Assembly (NCBI GenBank): GCA_033296875.1
Contig: MU860140.1
Coordinates: forward strand, 1 to 64,000
DNA: 64,000 bases
Origin: Achaetomium macrosporum
Lineage: Eukaryota > Ascomycota > Sordariomycetes > Sordariales > Chaetomiaceae
Reading direction: 5' to 3'
The notes under the pieces are model-generated. The model did not search any database. It worked only from the letters and a program-made list of their open reading frames with translations, and was not told where the DNA came from. The first letter of the stretch is position 1; each line of letters opens with the position of its first letter. This document shows positions 54,091 to 63,364 of this stretch, in pieces. Position numbers and translations under genes: made by a program.

Positions 54091-55965
54091 TCAATGCATC
54101 GGAGGAAGCGTGGGATAAGCAACGCGGTCAGTGCGGCCACGATCACCATGCAGCGCCGGGTCGATGCGGCTGTTATCGATCGACCGAGGGCTGTCGGAAT
54201 CGGACTCCTCGTACTCGCGGCGCTCCAGACGCATGCGGACATAGTTCCTAAGATATTCCACTGTCTTCATGTGCGCAAGCCAGTCATCGTAGCTCTCGCT
54301 CTCGCCGGCTTCGGACGCCTCGGAAGGGGAGCTCACAGCGGCACCGTCGGGGTTCTTGGGGGTCGGGGTACGGTCGCCCTCGCTGCCGCGGTGCGCACCG
54401 CTGGCACGCTGCAGCATGCCGCCCGAGAGGCGGCGTTCATTGTGGGCGAAGGTCGAACCGAGACCAGAAGTCGATGGGAACGGCAGGTTAGGGCGGCTTG
54501 GCAGGCTCGGGTACGAGACCGAGGTCGAGCTGTGACGCGACGTGGGCGACATGCCGGAAGACGACGCGCTGGGCGAGTGGCCCGAGGTATACGAAATCGC
54601 ACTCGACGGCGGGGTGACGGCCGGGGTGCCGCCGGCCGAATGGGTCGGCGCGCTCAGCGGCGAGACCACCTGGGCGGCGGTGGCAGCGTAAGGATCAACA
54701 GCCGCAGGCCGGGGCGCATAAGTAGGGGAACGCATGTCGACAGGTGCATACTGGGACTGGGGAGAGCCGGAATTCTCGTAAATGGTCGCTTGCATCTGCT
54801 CCAGCATCTGGTCAATCTGCTGCAAGTCCTCCTTGGTGCGGACATTGGGCATCGGAGGCAGGTAGTAATGTTGCGTGAGTGGACCATGCGAAGCGCCGAC
54901 AGCACCGAGGGTGTGCGGGGCCTGCGGCATGTACTCCGCAGCCAGACCACCGCCGGCATGCAGGCCGAGAGTTGAATGAATAGGCATAAGAGAGCGGCCA
55001 ATCTGCGAGTAGGACCGCGGGTCAACCTGGTGGCGCTTCAGACTGCCGAAGAACTCGTTAAGATGGTCGTCCGGGCCACGCTTCCGGGAGGCGTCGTGGA
55101 AGCCGGGGGCGGCTTGGTAACCCATGTACTCTGGCCGCGAGTTCATGTGCTGGGGCGGGTAGTACTGCGGCTGATAGGATGGAGGAGCACCGTGATGCTG
55201 CTGCCCGTAGTAACTAGGCTGGGCAGCCTGGTGATGGCCGAAGTGGCCCGAGTTAGTACTACGCATATGGCCGTTGTGATCATAGAAGCCGGAAGGAGCT
55301 AAAGAGGCCAATTAGCCTCGAGATTTTGCGAGGGCAGGTCTGGCGGCCGATCGTGTACCAGCCACACACAGATCATGACTTGGAAAACATACCTTTGGTG
55401 CCCGGATGAGCGCGGTAGGCCGGGTTCATGCCGCCGGGCTGCTCCTGAGGAGCGCGACCGGCGACCAAGACCGAGTCGTCTGCATGTGTCTTCACATGCT
55501 TCTTGAGATCCTGCGGTCGCTTGAACGATTTGCCGCAGAAGTCGCACTTATGGGGCTTCAGAGGCACATGCACTCGGATGTGCGAGGTGATGTGGTCACG
55601 CTTGACTGTCGTTGTCCGGCACTGGTTCCACTGACAAGTGAGATTCAGATTGTTGGTGCTCTTTCTGCCGACATGCTTTTCACAAATGTGCTCCTGGGAC
55701 GTGTCAGCGATTGAAAGCAGAACCATCAGATGGATGAATCAGATTCACAACTTACATAAAGAGCCTCAGGCGAAGTAAAAGGCTCATCGCAATTAGCCCA
55801 CTTGCAAATTAGATTCTCATCCGCACCGGAGCTGGAGGTGCTCGCGGGCGCCGTGCTCGACGGTGCCGGCGTCGTTCCGTTCGGTGCCGGGTTTGCCGGA
55901 GCCGGAGCCGGAGCCGGGGCGGCATTACTGCCCTCCGGCTTTGGAGGAGGCGCTGCAGCCGACAT
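54091..55965 (-). CDS. pacC: pH-response transcription factor PacC/Rim101
   Basis: Three exons (55756-55965, 55393-55693, 54091-55298) encode 572 residues. After a Pro/Ala-rich head come three C2H2 fingers: CKWANCDEPFTSPEALY|EHICEKH (split by intron 1), CQWNQC...HITSHIRVH, and HKCDFCGKSFKRPQDLKKHV. PacC is activated at alkaline pH by two-step proteolysis through the Pal pathway; the freed N-terminal part binds GCCARG and controls alkaline and acid genes in the nucleus. Two YPxL motifs for PalA are present, YPSL at 433-436 and YPTL at 565-568. They flank a conserved block YDDWLAHMKTVEYLRNYVRM (about 507-526) at the expected place of the signalling protease box. The C-terminus (VAYPTLPPMH) ends right after the second motif. 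The 2.7 kb upstream belongs to this gene alone and is full of GCCAAG. Confidence 0.96.
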
Positions 55966-55991
55966 GGTGATTGCGTTGATGGCAACTTGTT

Positions 55992-56145
55992 TCGGTCTTC
56001 GGATAAATTCGGAGTTCGGTTAAATGTCGGTTAAAGTTGGCGATGCTCGGTTATTGGTGGGTGACCTCGGTTTTTGAAATTTTGTGGGCACTGGCTGATT
56101 TAGGCGATTGTTTGAATCACGTGACCTCGGCTTTCGGACTTTCGG
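55992..56145 (-). promoter_or_regulatory. TCGG/CCGA-repeat block in proximal pacC promoter or leader
   Basis: Ten TCGG tetramers occur in 154 bp (starting at 55992, 55999, 56009, 56016, 56027, 56047, 56067, 56127, 56134 and 56142), all on the plus strand, so pacC's own strand reads repeated CCGA, several within TTAACCGA. A decamer GTGACCTCGG is repeated exactly 60 bp apart (56061 and 56121). About one TCGG would be expected by chance. Whether this is a binding-site cluster or a leader RNA feature is open. Confidence 0.5.
56117..56124. promoter_or_regulatory. TCACGTGA E-box palindrome upstream of pacC
   Basis: A perfect 8-bp palindrome with CACGTG core, the preferred site of bHLH factors such as Cbf1-type and Pho4-type proteins. 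It lies about 155 bp upstream of the pacC start codon, beside the second GTGACCTCGG copy. Binding is inferred from motif only. Confidence 0.45.
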
Positions 56146-57059
56146 AAGGAGAAATGAGGCAAGCCCTAGGGTCCCCACTTTTTCCCAAGACCGCCCAGAG
56201 TCAATGCCAGTGCGCGGTAGGCGTGCCAAGCCCCGGAGAGTGACGGTGCAGGGCGCGAGCAAGGGATGGCAGTGCCAAGCAAAGTCAAAAGCACATATAT
56301 CAGCGCCAGAGACAGTCCCAACAAACAAGAGAACTGATGCTTCGAGCAACGCGACGCAGAAGGATGAGATGATCAGGGAAAAAATGAATAACGTCAGGCT
56401 TCCATGAGAGCAGCGGGCCCTTTCCCTTTATTACGCCTTTTGCTCTGGAAGCAGTACATTGGCGGAGTTCTTGGCAGGCTCTTGGCAGTCTGGGCCTCGG
56501 ATGCCAAGCGCGTCCCATTGGCTGAAGCAGGAACGTTCGGCCATCCGCTGTACCCGCTGATGGTGAGGGGGCAAGAGCGCCTCGCAGACGGTGCCATTCC
56601 TGGGCTTGCGGCCGCGCCTGCCCTAACAGCACGACATACGCGCCAAGACTTGCCAAGAGCAGCCAAGTCACCGCCAAGGCTTGGTATTTGCGAGAAGAGG
56701 CTTGGCAGGCCTCATAACCCCCCAATCGCCCTTGCCTCCTGGTCACACGCTTCGCCCAGGCTTCGCAGGCCGCTCATGCTGACCCGATCGCTTGATGCTT
56801 CCTGCTCAACAGCAATTCAAATCGAGCGACTCCTCGGCCCCCTTTCTGATAGGTTCAGTTGTTTTAATTTTTGCAGGATCAAGGCCCGGTTTCGCTAAAA
56901 GGGCCGCATCGGGTCCATCCTTATGTTTTTATGCTCTGAGAGCAAGCAAACGCCGCGCCAAGCACTTCTCTCGGACTGGTGACTCGCGAGAATGCTGTTG
57001 GGTTGAGCTTGGACCGGCTGATGCCAAGCGTGCTGGAGGCCAAGAGATCACGCTCCGCG

Positions 57060-57075
57060 CGCCAAGCGCTTGGCG
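57060..57075. promoter_or_regulatory. 16-bp palindrome made of two opposed PacC sites
   Basis: The sequence cgccaagcgcttggcg is a perfect inverted repeat in which GCCAAG and CTTGGC are separated by two bases. It sits in the middle block of the PacC-site array. It could bind two PacC molecules head to head. Confidence 0.6.
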
Positions 57076-57351
57076 GTCCCGTCGTTGACATCCAGCGAAT
57101 ACCATCAGTTTGGGTCGAACACAGCCTCCTTCGCGCTTGTAACATTCATTTCAGCGCCGGTTGAAGTTGGCCGAATCAAGCCGGGCCAAACAACATATTA
57201 CATGTGGTTGGCACAGCAGGCCTGCACTTCGCTGTCGATACACTACCATACTGTGTAGTCACCCCAAGGTAAAAAAGCGCTGTATGTACATGTACATACA
57301 CCCCGATACTTACCTTACCTAAGCAACGAGTCGAACAATTAGAATTAAATC

Positions 57352-57445
57352 GAAAGGGGAGAAGAGGAAAAGGAAAAGTAGAGAAGAGGAGGAAGAAGAA
57401 AAAGAAGAGCGAGAGGAAAGAGAGAAGAATGAAGAAGAAGAAGAG
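57352..57445 (+). repeat. Purine tract (GA/GAA-rich) in the pacC upstream region
   Basis: 94 bp of A and G with only three pyrimidines, degenerate GAA/GGA units. On pacC's strand it is a CT tract, a common fungal core-promoter feature, so a distal transcription start for pacC could lie downstream of it. This is inference; it may simply be a microsatellite. Confidence 0.6.
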
Positions 57446-58675
57446 TTAAGACTTAGAATTAGCAGCCGGATGACTTTCGTTCTGTCTCCTGAGATGTGCG
57501 ACCGACTGGCATCGATGCTTCAACGTATCCCTCTCCGTCTCTCACCGCAGCTCCGTCGCCCTCAACAGCACGACCCCCACCGCGGTGTGCCACCCCGCTG
57601 ACCCACCATCGCGAGAGGAACCCCGCCAAGCACGCAAACATGCGAATGCCTTCAGCAGAGAGCCGCATCTGGTGAGAGCTGAATGCTGAAGTCCAAGTGA
57701 ATACACAATATATGCGCCTATGTCCCATTTCCGCACACCTCCATTGCCACCGAGCAGTCCTAACCGAGCTCTCAAAGCGTAGCAGCCGTCTCATAAACGA
57801 CAACATAGGAGAACCTCCGCTATTCTCCTTCAACCCGTGCCGGTACGGAGTAAACTCAATATCATCGCACTCCCTTGGCAGCTTGGCAACATCTTGGCCA
57901 TCTTGGCCATCCTTGGCCTCGAGTTCAGGCCAAGAGGCACCCCGAAAGGGAAAACGTGGACTCGGTGCCAAGAGACCCAAAAGAGGGAGGGAACAAAATC
58001 CCGGGGCCAAGAAATCTGGGGGAACGTGCTTGTTGCCCAGAGTAAAGCCGGAGCTTGTGCGAAGTAAACTCTAAACTAGAACTTCCAAGAAAACGTGGTT
58101 GAGAGCTTGGCGGCGTGGACGGTTCGGAAGACACAAAAAGCCAAGCATCTGATGTTCTCGTCACTGTTGCGTCTTCGGGCAAGCTTACCTGGTATCATAC
58201 CACAACATTCAGTATGACACTTCTAGAGGAAAAAGTCAAGGTCACACAATGGCGTGAAATAACCAAATGGCAGGTCTCTGCTGCATTGCCTTCTTTCACT
58301 GCACGTACGTCTCTTGATCGAGCGATCGATCTGACTTAGCTAGGCGTAACGATCTGCGATCACCGAGCCTGGAATCAGAGCGTCTGCAGAAGACACCCAA
58401 AAGGGGAGAAGAACAGTAATTCTGCTCAACCAAAACAGCGACAGTCGATCCAGACGGCTGTCCATTGCACCTCATATTAATACATAGCTAGCGGTTCGAC
58501 TTGATAATCCTTTCCTAACAGTTTATGGCTTGTGCAGGACCTTCGTTTCCAAAACCCCCTGATTCCAAGACAACCAAAAGCATCCAAAACTCTACACAGT
58601 CCTGTGCCGTCACTGAACTCAGTTTGCCCTTTGCGTCCGCCCCACCACTACCTTATCCGACCGGGCCGTCAAACG

Positions 58676-61600
58676 TCACGCATAATCCAACTCCTCATTA
58701 ATCCGCGTGTTACAGAGACACCTGCACTCGGGCACGGGACACTCCCTGTGCCGCGCGAACCACTGCCGCGCGTGGTCTAGGTGCAAGACGTGGCCGCACG
58801 ACGCACAAAACGTCGGGAACCGCGCCGTGCACCGGACCTCCGGGTCGCGCGACTGCTCCGGGCGGTCGCTCCGCGGCATGCCCACCACCTCCAGGCACAC
58901 GACGCAGCGCGGGAGGTGCTGCTTGCAGTTGGGACAGCTGATGCCGCTCGCGACCATCTTTTCCGTGTAGGGGTTGGCTGCTGCTTGTTGATGATGCGAG
59001 CGGGCTTCGAGGCGCGGTGTGGAGGTTTTGTTGTTGTTGGACGAGGAGGAGGAGGCGGCGGCGGCGGCCGTCATGAAAGCGGGCATTCCGCTGCCGCTGC
59101 GCGGAGGAGGCGGGGCTAGGAGAGACTCGGTCTTGAACTCGACGTCGCAGTAGATGCAGCGCAGGCCGATCTGGCGGCTGGGAGCGGGCACGGTGGGGCG
59201 GCCCTGGTGCTTGCTTCGCAGGGTGGATTCGACGTCGAACTTGGCGCGCATGAAGAAGGCGCGGTGGCGCTGGAGGTACCTACGGTATGTGTTGCGCATC
59301 GTGTTGGCGCGGATGTCGTCAATGAAGCGGGGCGCGCAGATGGAGAGGAGTAAGGTGGCCGTTTGGAAGTCGTTGAATTTGTGGACATAGCGGGCGAGGA
59401 TGTCGACCAATGAGTCGGTGATGCCCGTCAGCACGATGCCTTCGATGTCGCCTATCTCGATGGCGACTGCGACTTCCTGCTCGAGCCAGGCGGTGAGGGC
59501 GTCGTCGCTGAAGTAGCGGACGGCGACAAAGCAGCGGTCGCGGAGAGGCAGAGACCTCTGGTCAGCGATCACGGCCCAGTCGCCAGTCGCGATGATGGCC
59601 GATATTGCGCGCAGGTAGGGGTCGGTTTTGCAAGCCACCCTCTCGTCGAAATCGAGGGCCGCCTTAACCTCATTATCGGCAGTTTTCCCCATGAGTTGAA
59701 GTGCTAGTGACACGAAGAGCAGCTCTGGATGCTCTGAGCTAGCCCTCTTCAGCACCTGGACAGCGCCCTTCGTGTTGCCTCTGAATATGGCATGGGCGGC
59801 GACCATGGTGTACCAGGTCGATTCTCTCCTTGGGCTCGACGTGGACAGCGCCTCCTCAAACTCTTCGCCGTATGAACGGCCGAGGCCGCATATCTCAAGG
59901 CACATCTCCCTGTGATGACGGCGTTTTGTTTCTACCTCGCCATCAAACTTAGGCACCCCCAGTTTCTTGCATATCGTGTTCAGGCAACGCTCCCAGCCAA
60001 CCTCGTCGGGGGGCGATGCGTCCTCCGAGAGCCTCATCCGAGGCTTACTCCCTGCTGCGCGTCAGAGGAATTCAAGTATGAGAAAGGCTGAAGTGGACCC
60101 ACCAAGGTTGTTCGTCCAGATCGTGTGGACTCCCATGTAACCGAGATCTAACGGGTGCGACATCATGCCCCCATCAGCCGCAGCTGCTTCTGCGCCTGTT
60201 GAAGAGGATAAGCAACCGGACACTTGGCCTTGCCAACTTCGGCGACTTACCGGCAACCCAGAGCCAAACATCCCTCAGCCAGGGATCGTCGGCCACTATT
60301 TCTTGATTCTTGACGAAGTCGAAGCGGTAGCCCTCCAGTGCACGGAGCAGCATGGTGTGGTCTATGGCGAATCGCTCTTTGCTGGACAGACCCGCTATAT
60401 TCCTGGTCTCAGTGAGTAGTTTCTCGTGCCGTTCCAGCTGGGACAGGAACGGCTCCTCTTCTAATTCGTCTCTCCCTTCCTTGGAAGCCAATCTCAGTGC
60501 CTTCAGTTTGTCGGAAATCGAAGATGCCTCATCCAATGATGGCCATGATCGGCTGTCGCCAGATACCTGGGCAACTAAGCGCTCTCCTGTAGGCACACCA
60601 GCTAGCGTCTTCTCCACTAGAGACTTGGTGGTTGCCTTTTGGGGCCCAAACAATGGTACGTCAGACAGGGCCTTCTCCGTCAAGAGGGGGCTAAAGATAT
60701 CATGGGCTTGTGCTGGTTCAAAGTCCATAAGTTCCTGGTAATCTGTTGCATCTATCTGAAGCCATTAGCATTACCATATTGCGAGGGATCGGTGCGGCAT
60801 ACCGGCTCGTCCGCGGTGCGGCGGCTGCCACGATATCAGTTTGAAGGGGTACTCTGAGGTAAACGAGGGCTTTTGCAGCACGTCAAAGGCGCCGCTGGCG
60901 CGGAGCACTAGCACTCGAGGCTGAAGGACGGGAGAGCTCATGGTGATCCAGTCAAAGGAGACTATCTTGTCGTTCTTGCGGTTGGGCTCCGCAAAAAGAG
61001 GGTCCATTTCGTACGAGCGCCTGACTTCTAGAAGCTCTGGGCCGCCATCAATCCTGACGTCTCCGTCTACATGCTCGTGTCTCGTGGAGAGGACCCTTAG
61101 CTGGCCGGTCCGCGAGAGCACAGCAAGCATGCCGGCATGGTCACGACAAAAACGGAGGGCGCGGATGAAGGAGCTCCCGTTGTCCGCCGCGGCCGGATCT
61201 GTCTCCGTCTCTACCGCGCGGTCAAGACGTAGAGCGCCGCCCCATGGGAGGTGGTCCTGCACCAGAGCGGCGGTATAGGATGGACTAACATTATGGCGGC
61301 TGGTGGCGCGGCGATCCCAGACCATGACGCCGGGCTGGTCTAAGGCAGAAGACGCAAAGTAATTTTGGTCGGCATAGTCAATGGCCAAGTTGTTGCAACA
61401 TTTAGTTGGGAACTGGACGACTGGGCCCTGTCCTTGATCTGATGAGAGTATTAGAATCTAGCGACATGGCAGAGCACTTTGGGTCAATACGCCTCGGGCA
61501 TGGATAGAATACCTCTCAGATCATGAATCCGAAGACCCTGCCCCTTAATCCCGGCTACCAACACGTTCGGGTTGTCTTCGAAGAACCTGACACTCGAGAC

Positions 61601-62092
61601 CGAGGCGTTGAGCTCTAGCCGGTCAATTGGGTCTGACGGAAGGCCAATGTCCGGAGGAAAGCCGGACGCGCTGGCATCTATGCCCGAGAGACGACTGACG
61701 TCCCAGATATGTAGGCAAGTGTCGTTTCTCACCCTATCGAGTGCGACCGCCAACTTCCCAGCCGTGCTGAATGCCACCGCCTGGCAATTGCGGGACACCC
61801 TGAGACCGAGCTCGAGGTAGGCATTGGAGTTGTCGTCCACTCGCAACAAGTTGACGACGCCAGTCGATGTGCCCACGGCAAGGAGGCCCGGCACCGAAGG
61901 CGACCAGTCGTAAGTGGTGAGCGGCGGAAGATCATCGTGCTTTGCCAGCTTCCTGTACTCAAACCGCCCGCGCTGGGCCAGGCCTGTTGGCTCATAGAGT
62001 TGCGCCACACGGTGCTGTAAGTTGATGTGCAGAAACGAATCGTGAGCCGCATTGGGCGACCACTTGATCAGCCCCAATTCGGGCCGGTCCAT
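58676..62092 (-). CDS. SEA4: GATOR2/SEACAT subunit Sea4 (Mios orthologue)
   Basis: Five exons (61513-62092, 60803-61438, 60251-60751, 60103-60195, 58676-60054) give 1062 residues, close to yeast Sea4. The N-terminal half is a WD40 propeller starting MDRPELGLIKWSPNAAHDSF, with blades such as TYDWSPSVPGLLAVGTSTGV, TCLHIWDVSRLSG and QPGVMVWDRR. A helical solenoid follows (ALEGYRFDFVKNQ; LDLGYMGVHTIWTNNL). The C-terminus is a double zinc module of the Mios type (CIYCDVEF, ISCPNCKQHLPRCVVCLEVV, FCASCGHVLHLDHARQWFAR, ECPVPECRCLC). Mios/Sea4 is in the vacuolar-membrane SEA/GATOR complex that relays amino-acid sufficiency to TORC1. An Ala/Ser/Asn-rich linker separates the two zinc parts. All junctions restore family sequence. 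Confidence 0.92.
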
Positions 62093-62468
62093 GGCGATGA
62101 CAACACTCTAACAAGGGTGAGAGGCTGGAGGATTGCGAAGAGGAGAGAAGTACTGTCTCTCCTCAGATCAATCCGTCCTCAGTTGCTCATTCGAATTTTG
62201 TACTCTGTTCGACGCCCATGCAACACGGATCTGAATTGGTGGCTGCGAGTGAAGTGTGCCAGGCTTTCAGGGTCGTCTCGACTCTCGAGGCGTTGCTTGA
62301 GGTGCAGGGGACTGGAGGAAGAGTCAACCCTAACCCTTATCAGTAGTCCACGGCAGGAAACTTTCGCAGTCCAAAGGCCAAAATTTCCAGCGAGTTGAAT
62401 AAACTTCAGCAAACACGAACCGCTTGATCAATTCTCCTCGCCGTAGCCACTTTCCCTTGGCTGGAAAC
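62093..62468. promoter_or_regulatory. Divergent promoter region, SEA4 (-) / EFG1 (+)
   Basis: 376 bp between the two start codons must drive both genes. An AAAATTT core is present near EFG1 (listed separately). No TATA box seen. Confidence 0.55.
62380..62386. promoter_or_regulatory. RRPE-like core AAAATTT upstream of EFG1
   Basis: AAAATTT lies 83 bp upstream of the EFG1 start codon. In yeast this is the core of the ribosomal RNA processing element bound by Stb3 and found before ribosome-biogenesis genes. EFG1 is such a gene, so the site is plausible, but a seven-base AT word is weak evidence alone. Confidence 0.35.
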
Positions 62469-63364
62469 ATGGGAAAGAAGAGACCGCACCCAGATACAGA
62501 GTCCTCGGGCCACGGCTCCGAGGACGGGACGAGAAAGCGAGCGAAGACCAACCGCCTGCACAAACCAAAACCAAAACCCGTTGACCACGACAGCCTCAAT
62601 GCTATTAAGAAGCGCGCCCGGGCGATTGAGAGGCTTCTCGCGCGGGACAACCTAAAGATTCCGGCAAACAAGCAAAATGAGCTTGAGCGGGAGCTGGCGG
62701 CACACAAGCAACGGATCGAGGATGCCAGGGCAAAGAAGGAAAGGAGCAAGATGATACAGAGGTATCACATGGTTAGGTTCTTTGGTATGTCACCACCACG
62801 ATTGATCAATCTGAATGGCCATCACTGACAATTCGAGCAGAAAGGAAAAAGGCAATGCGGTTTGTAAAACAACTCGAGAAGAAGCTGGCGCAAGCTACCG
62901 ACCCGGAGGAGGTGGCTCAGCTCAAAGCAGATCTTCACGTTGCGCAGGTCGACATTGACTATGCCAGATACTTCCCTTTCATGGAGCCCTACATCAGCCT
63001 GTATGCTGGCGCTTCATCAGGGGAGAAGGACGAGGCAAGCACGGCGGCGTGGGCACGCTATCTGCGAACCCCTAGGCCGCCCATGTGGGCCGTCATCGAG
63101 AAGACCAGGGAGGAGGGCCAAGCTGCGCTCGAGAAACTGCAGAATAGACAGCCGCAGAGGAGCCGAGAGTCCTCTCAGCAACCAGCAGCGCGCAGTGTCA
63201 CTGACAAGTCGCTCCCGGTACAGAAGGCGAAGGGGCTTCCACAACCTAAGGTGAAAGCGTCCAAGGACCCGAGACCAAGCAGGGCGGAAGGGGAGGATGG
63301 TAGGTCAAGCAACCACGAAAGCAGCGACGAGAGCGATGGCGGCGGGTTTTTCGAGGAGGATTGA
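62469..63364 (+). CDS. EFG1: rRNA-processing protein EFG1
   Basis: Two exons (62469-62784, 62841-63364; GTATGT donor, CACTGAC branch, GAGCAG acceptor) give 279 residues. The basic head (MGKKRPHP; RKRAKTNRLHKPKPK) looks nucleolar. The Efg1 helical domain follows: LNAIKKRARAIERLLARDNL, then LERELAAHKQRIEDARAKKE and MIQRYHMVRFFERKKAMRFV. The next conserved block has the signature DIDYARYFPFMEPYISLYAG. A disordered acidic tail ends SSDESDGGGFFEED. In yeast Efg1 joins early 90S pre-ribosomes and is needed for 18S rRNA maturation at the 5' end. It is divergent from SEA4, a TORC1 regulator, though co-regulation is not shown. Confidence 0.94.

Larger units (their letters stand above)
56225..58145. 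promoter_or_regulatory. Array of 26 PacC-site hexamers (GCCAAG/CTTGGC)
   Basis: Exact GCCAAG or its complement starts at 56225, 56274, 56470, 56481, 56503, 56642, 56652, 56662, 56673, 56701, 56957, 57023, 57039, 57061, 57069, 57625, 57874, 57882, 57893, 57902, 57912, 57929, 57967, 58006, 58106 and 58140. On both strands about one would be expected in 1.9 kb. GCCARG is the established PacC recognition sequence, and the only gene whose promoter this can be is pacC itself. Sites group in three blocks (56225-56706, 56957-57074, 57874-58145). The surrounding sequence differs from site to site, so this is not a simple tandem repeat. Function as an autoregulatory array is inference from motif and position. 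Confidence 0.8.
55966..58675. other. pacC upstream region, rich in PacC-site hexamers
   Basis: pacC starts at 55965 and reads left; the next gene (Sea4-like) also reads left and ends at 58676. This 2.7 kb is therefore the 5' flank of pacC alone plus a 3' UTR. It contains the TCGG-rich leader, an E-box palindrome, the GCCAAG array, a 16-bp palindrome and a purine tract, each listed separately. No coding frame here has a domain. Frames such as 56404-56898 (+) and 57459-58010 (-) appear spurious. Confidence 0.7.

Noticed and set aside
54040..54975. 311-codon plus-strand frame antisense to pacC
   Set aside because: It mirrors the third pacC exon exactly, is Arg/Gly-rich with no domain, and arises from GC-biased third positions on the coding strand.
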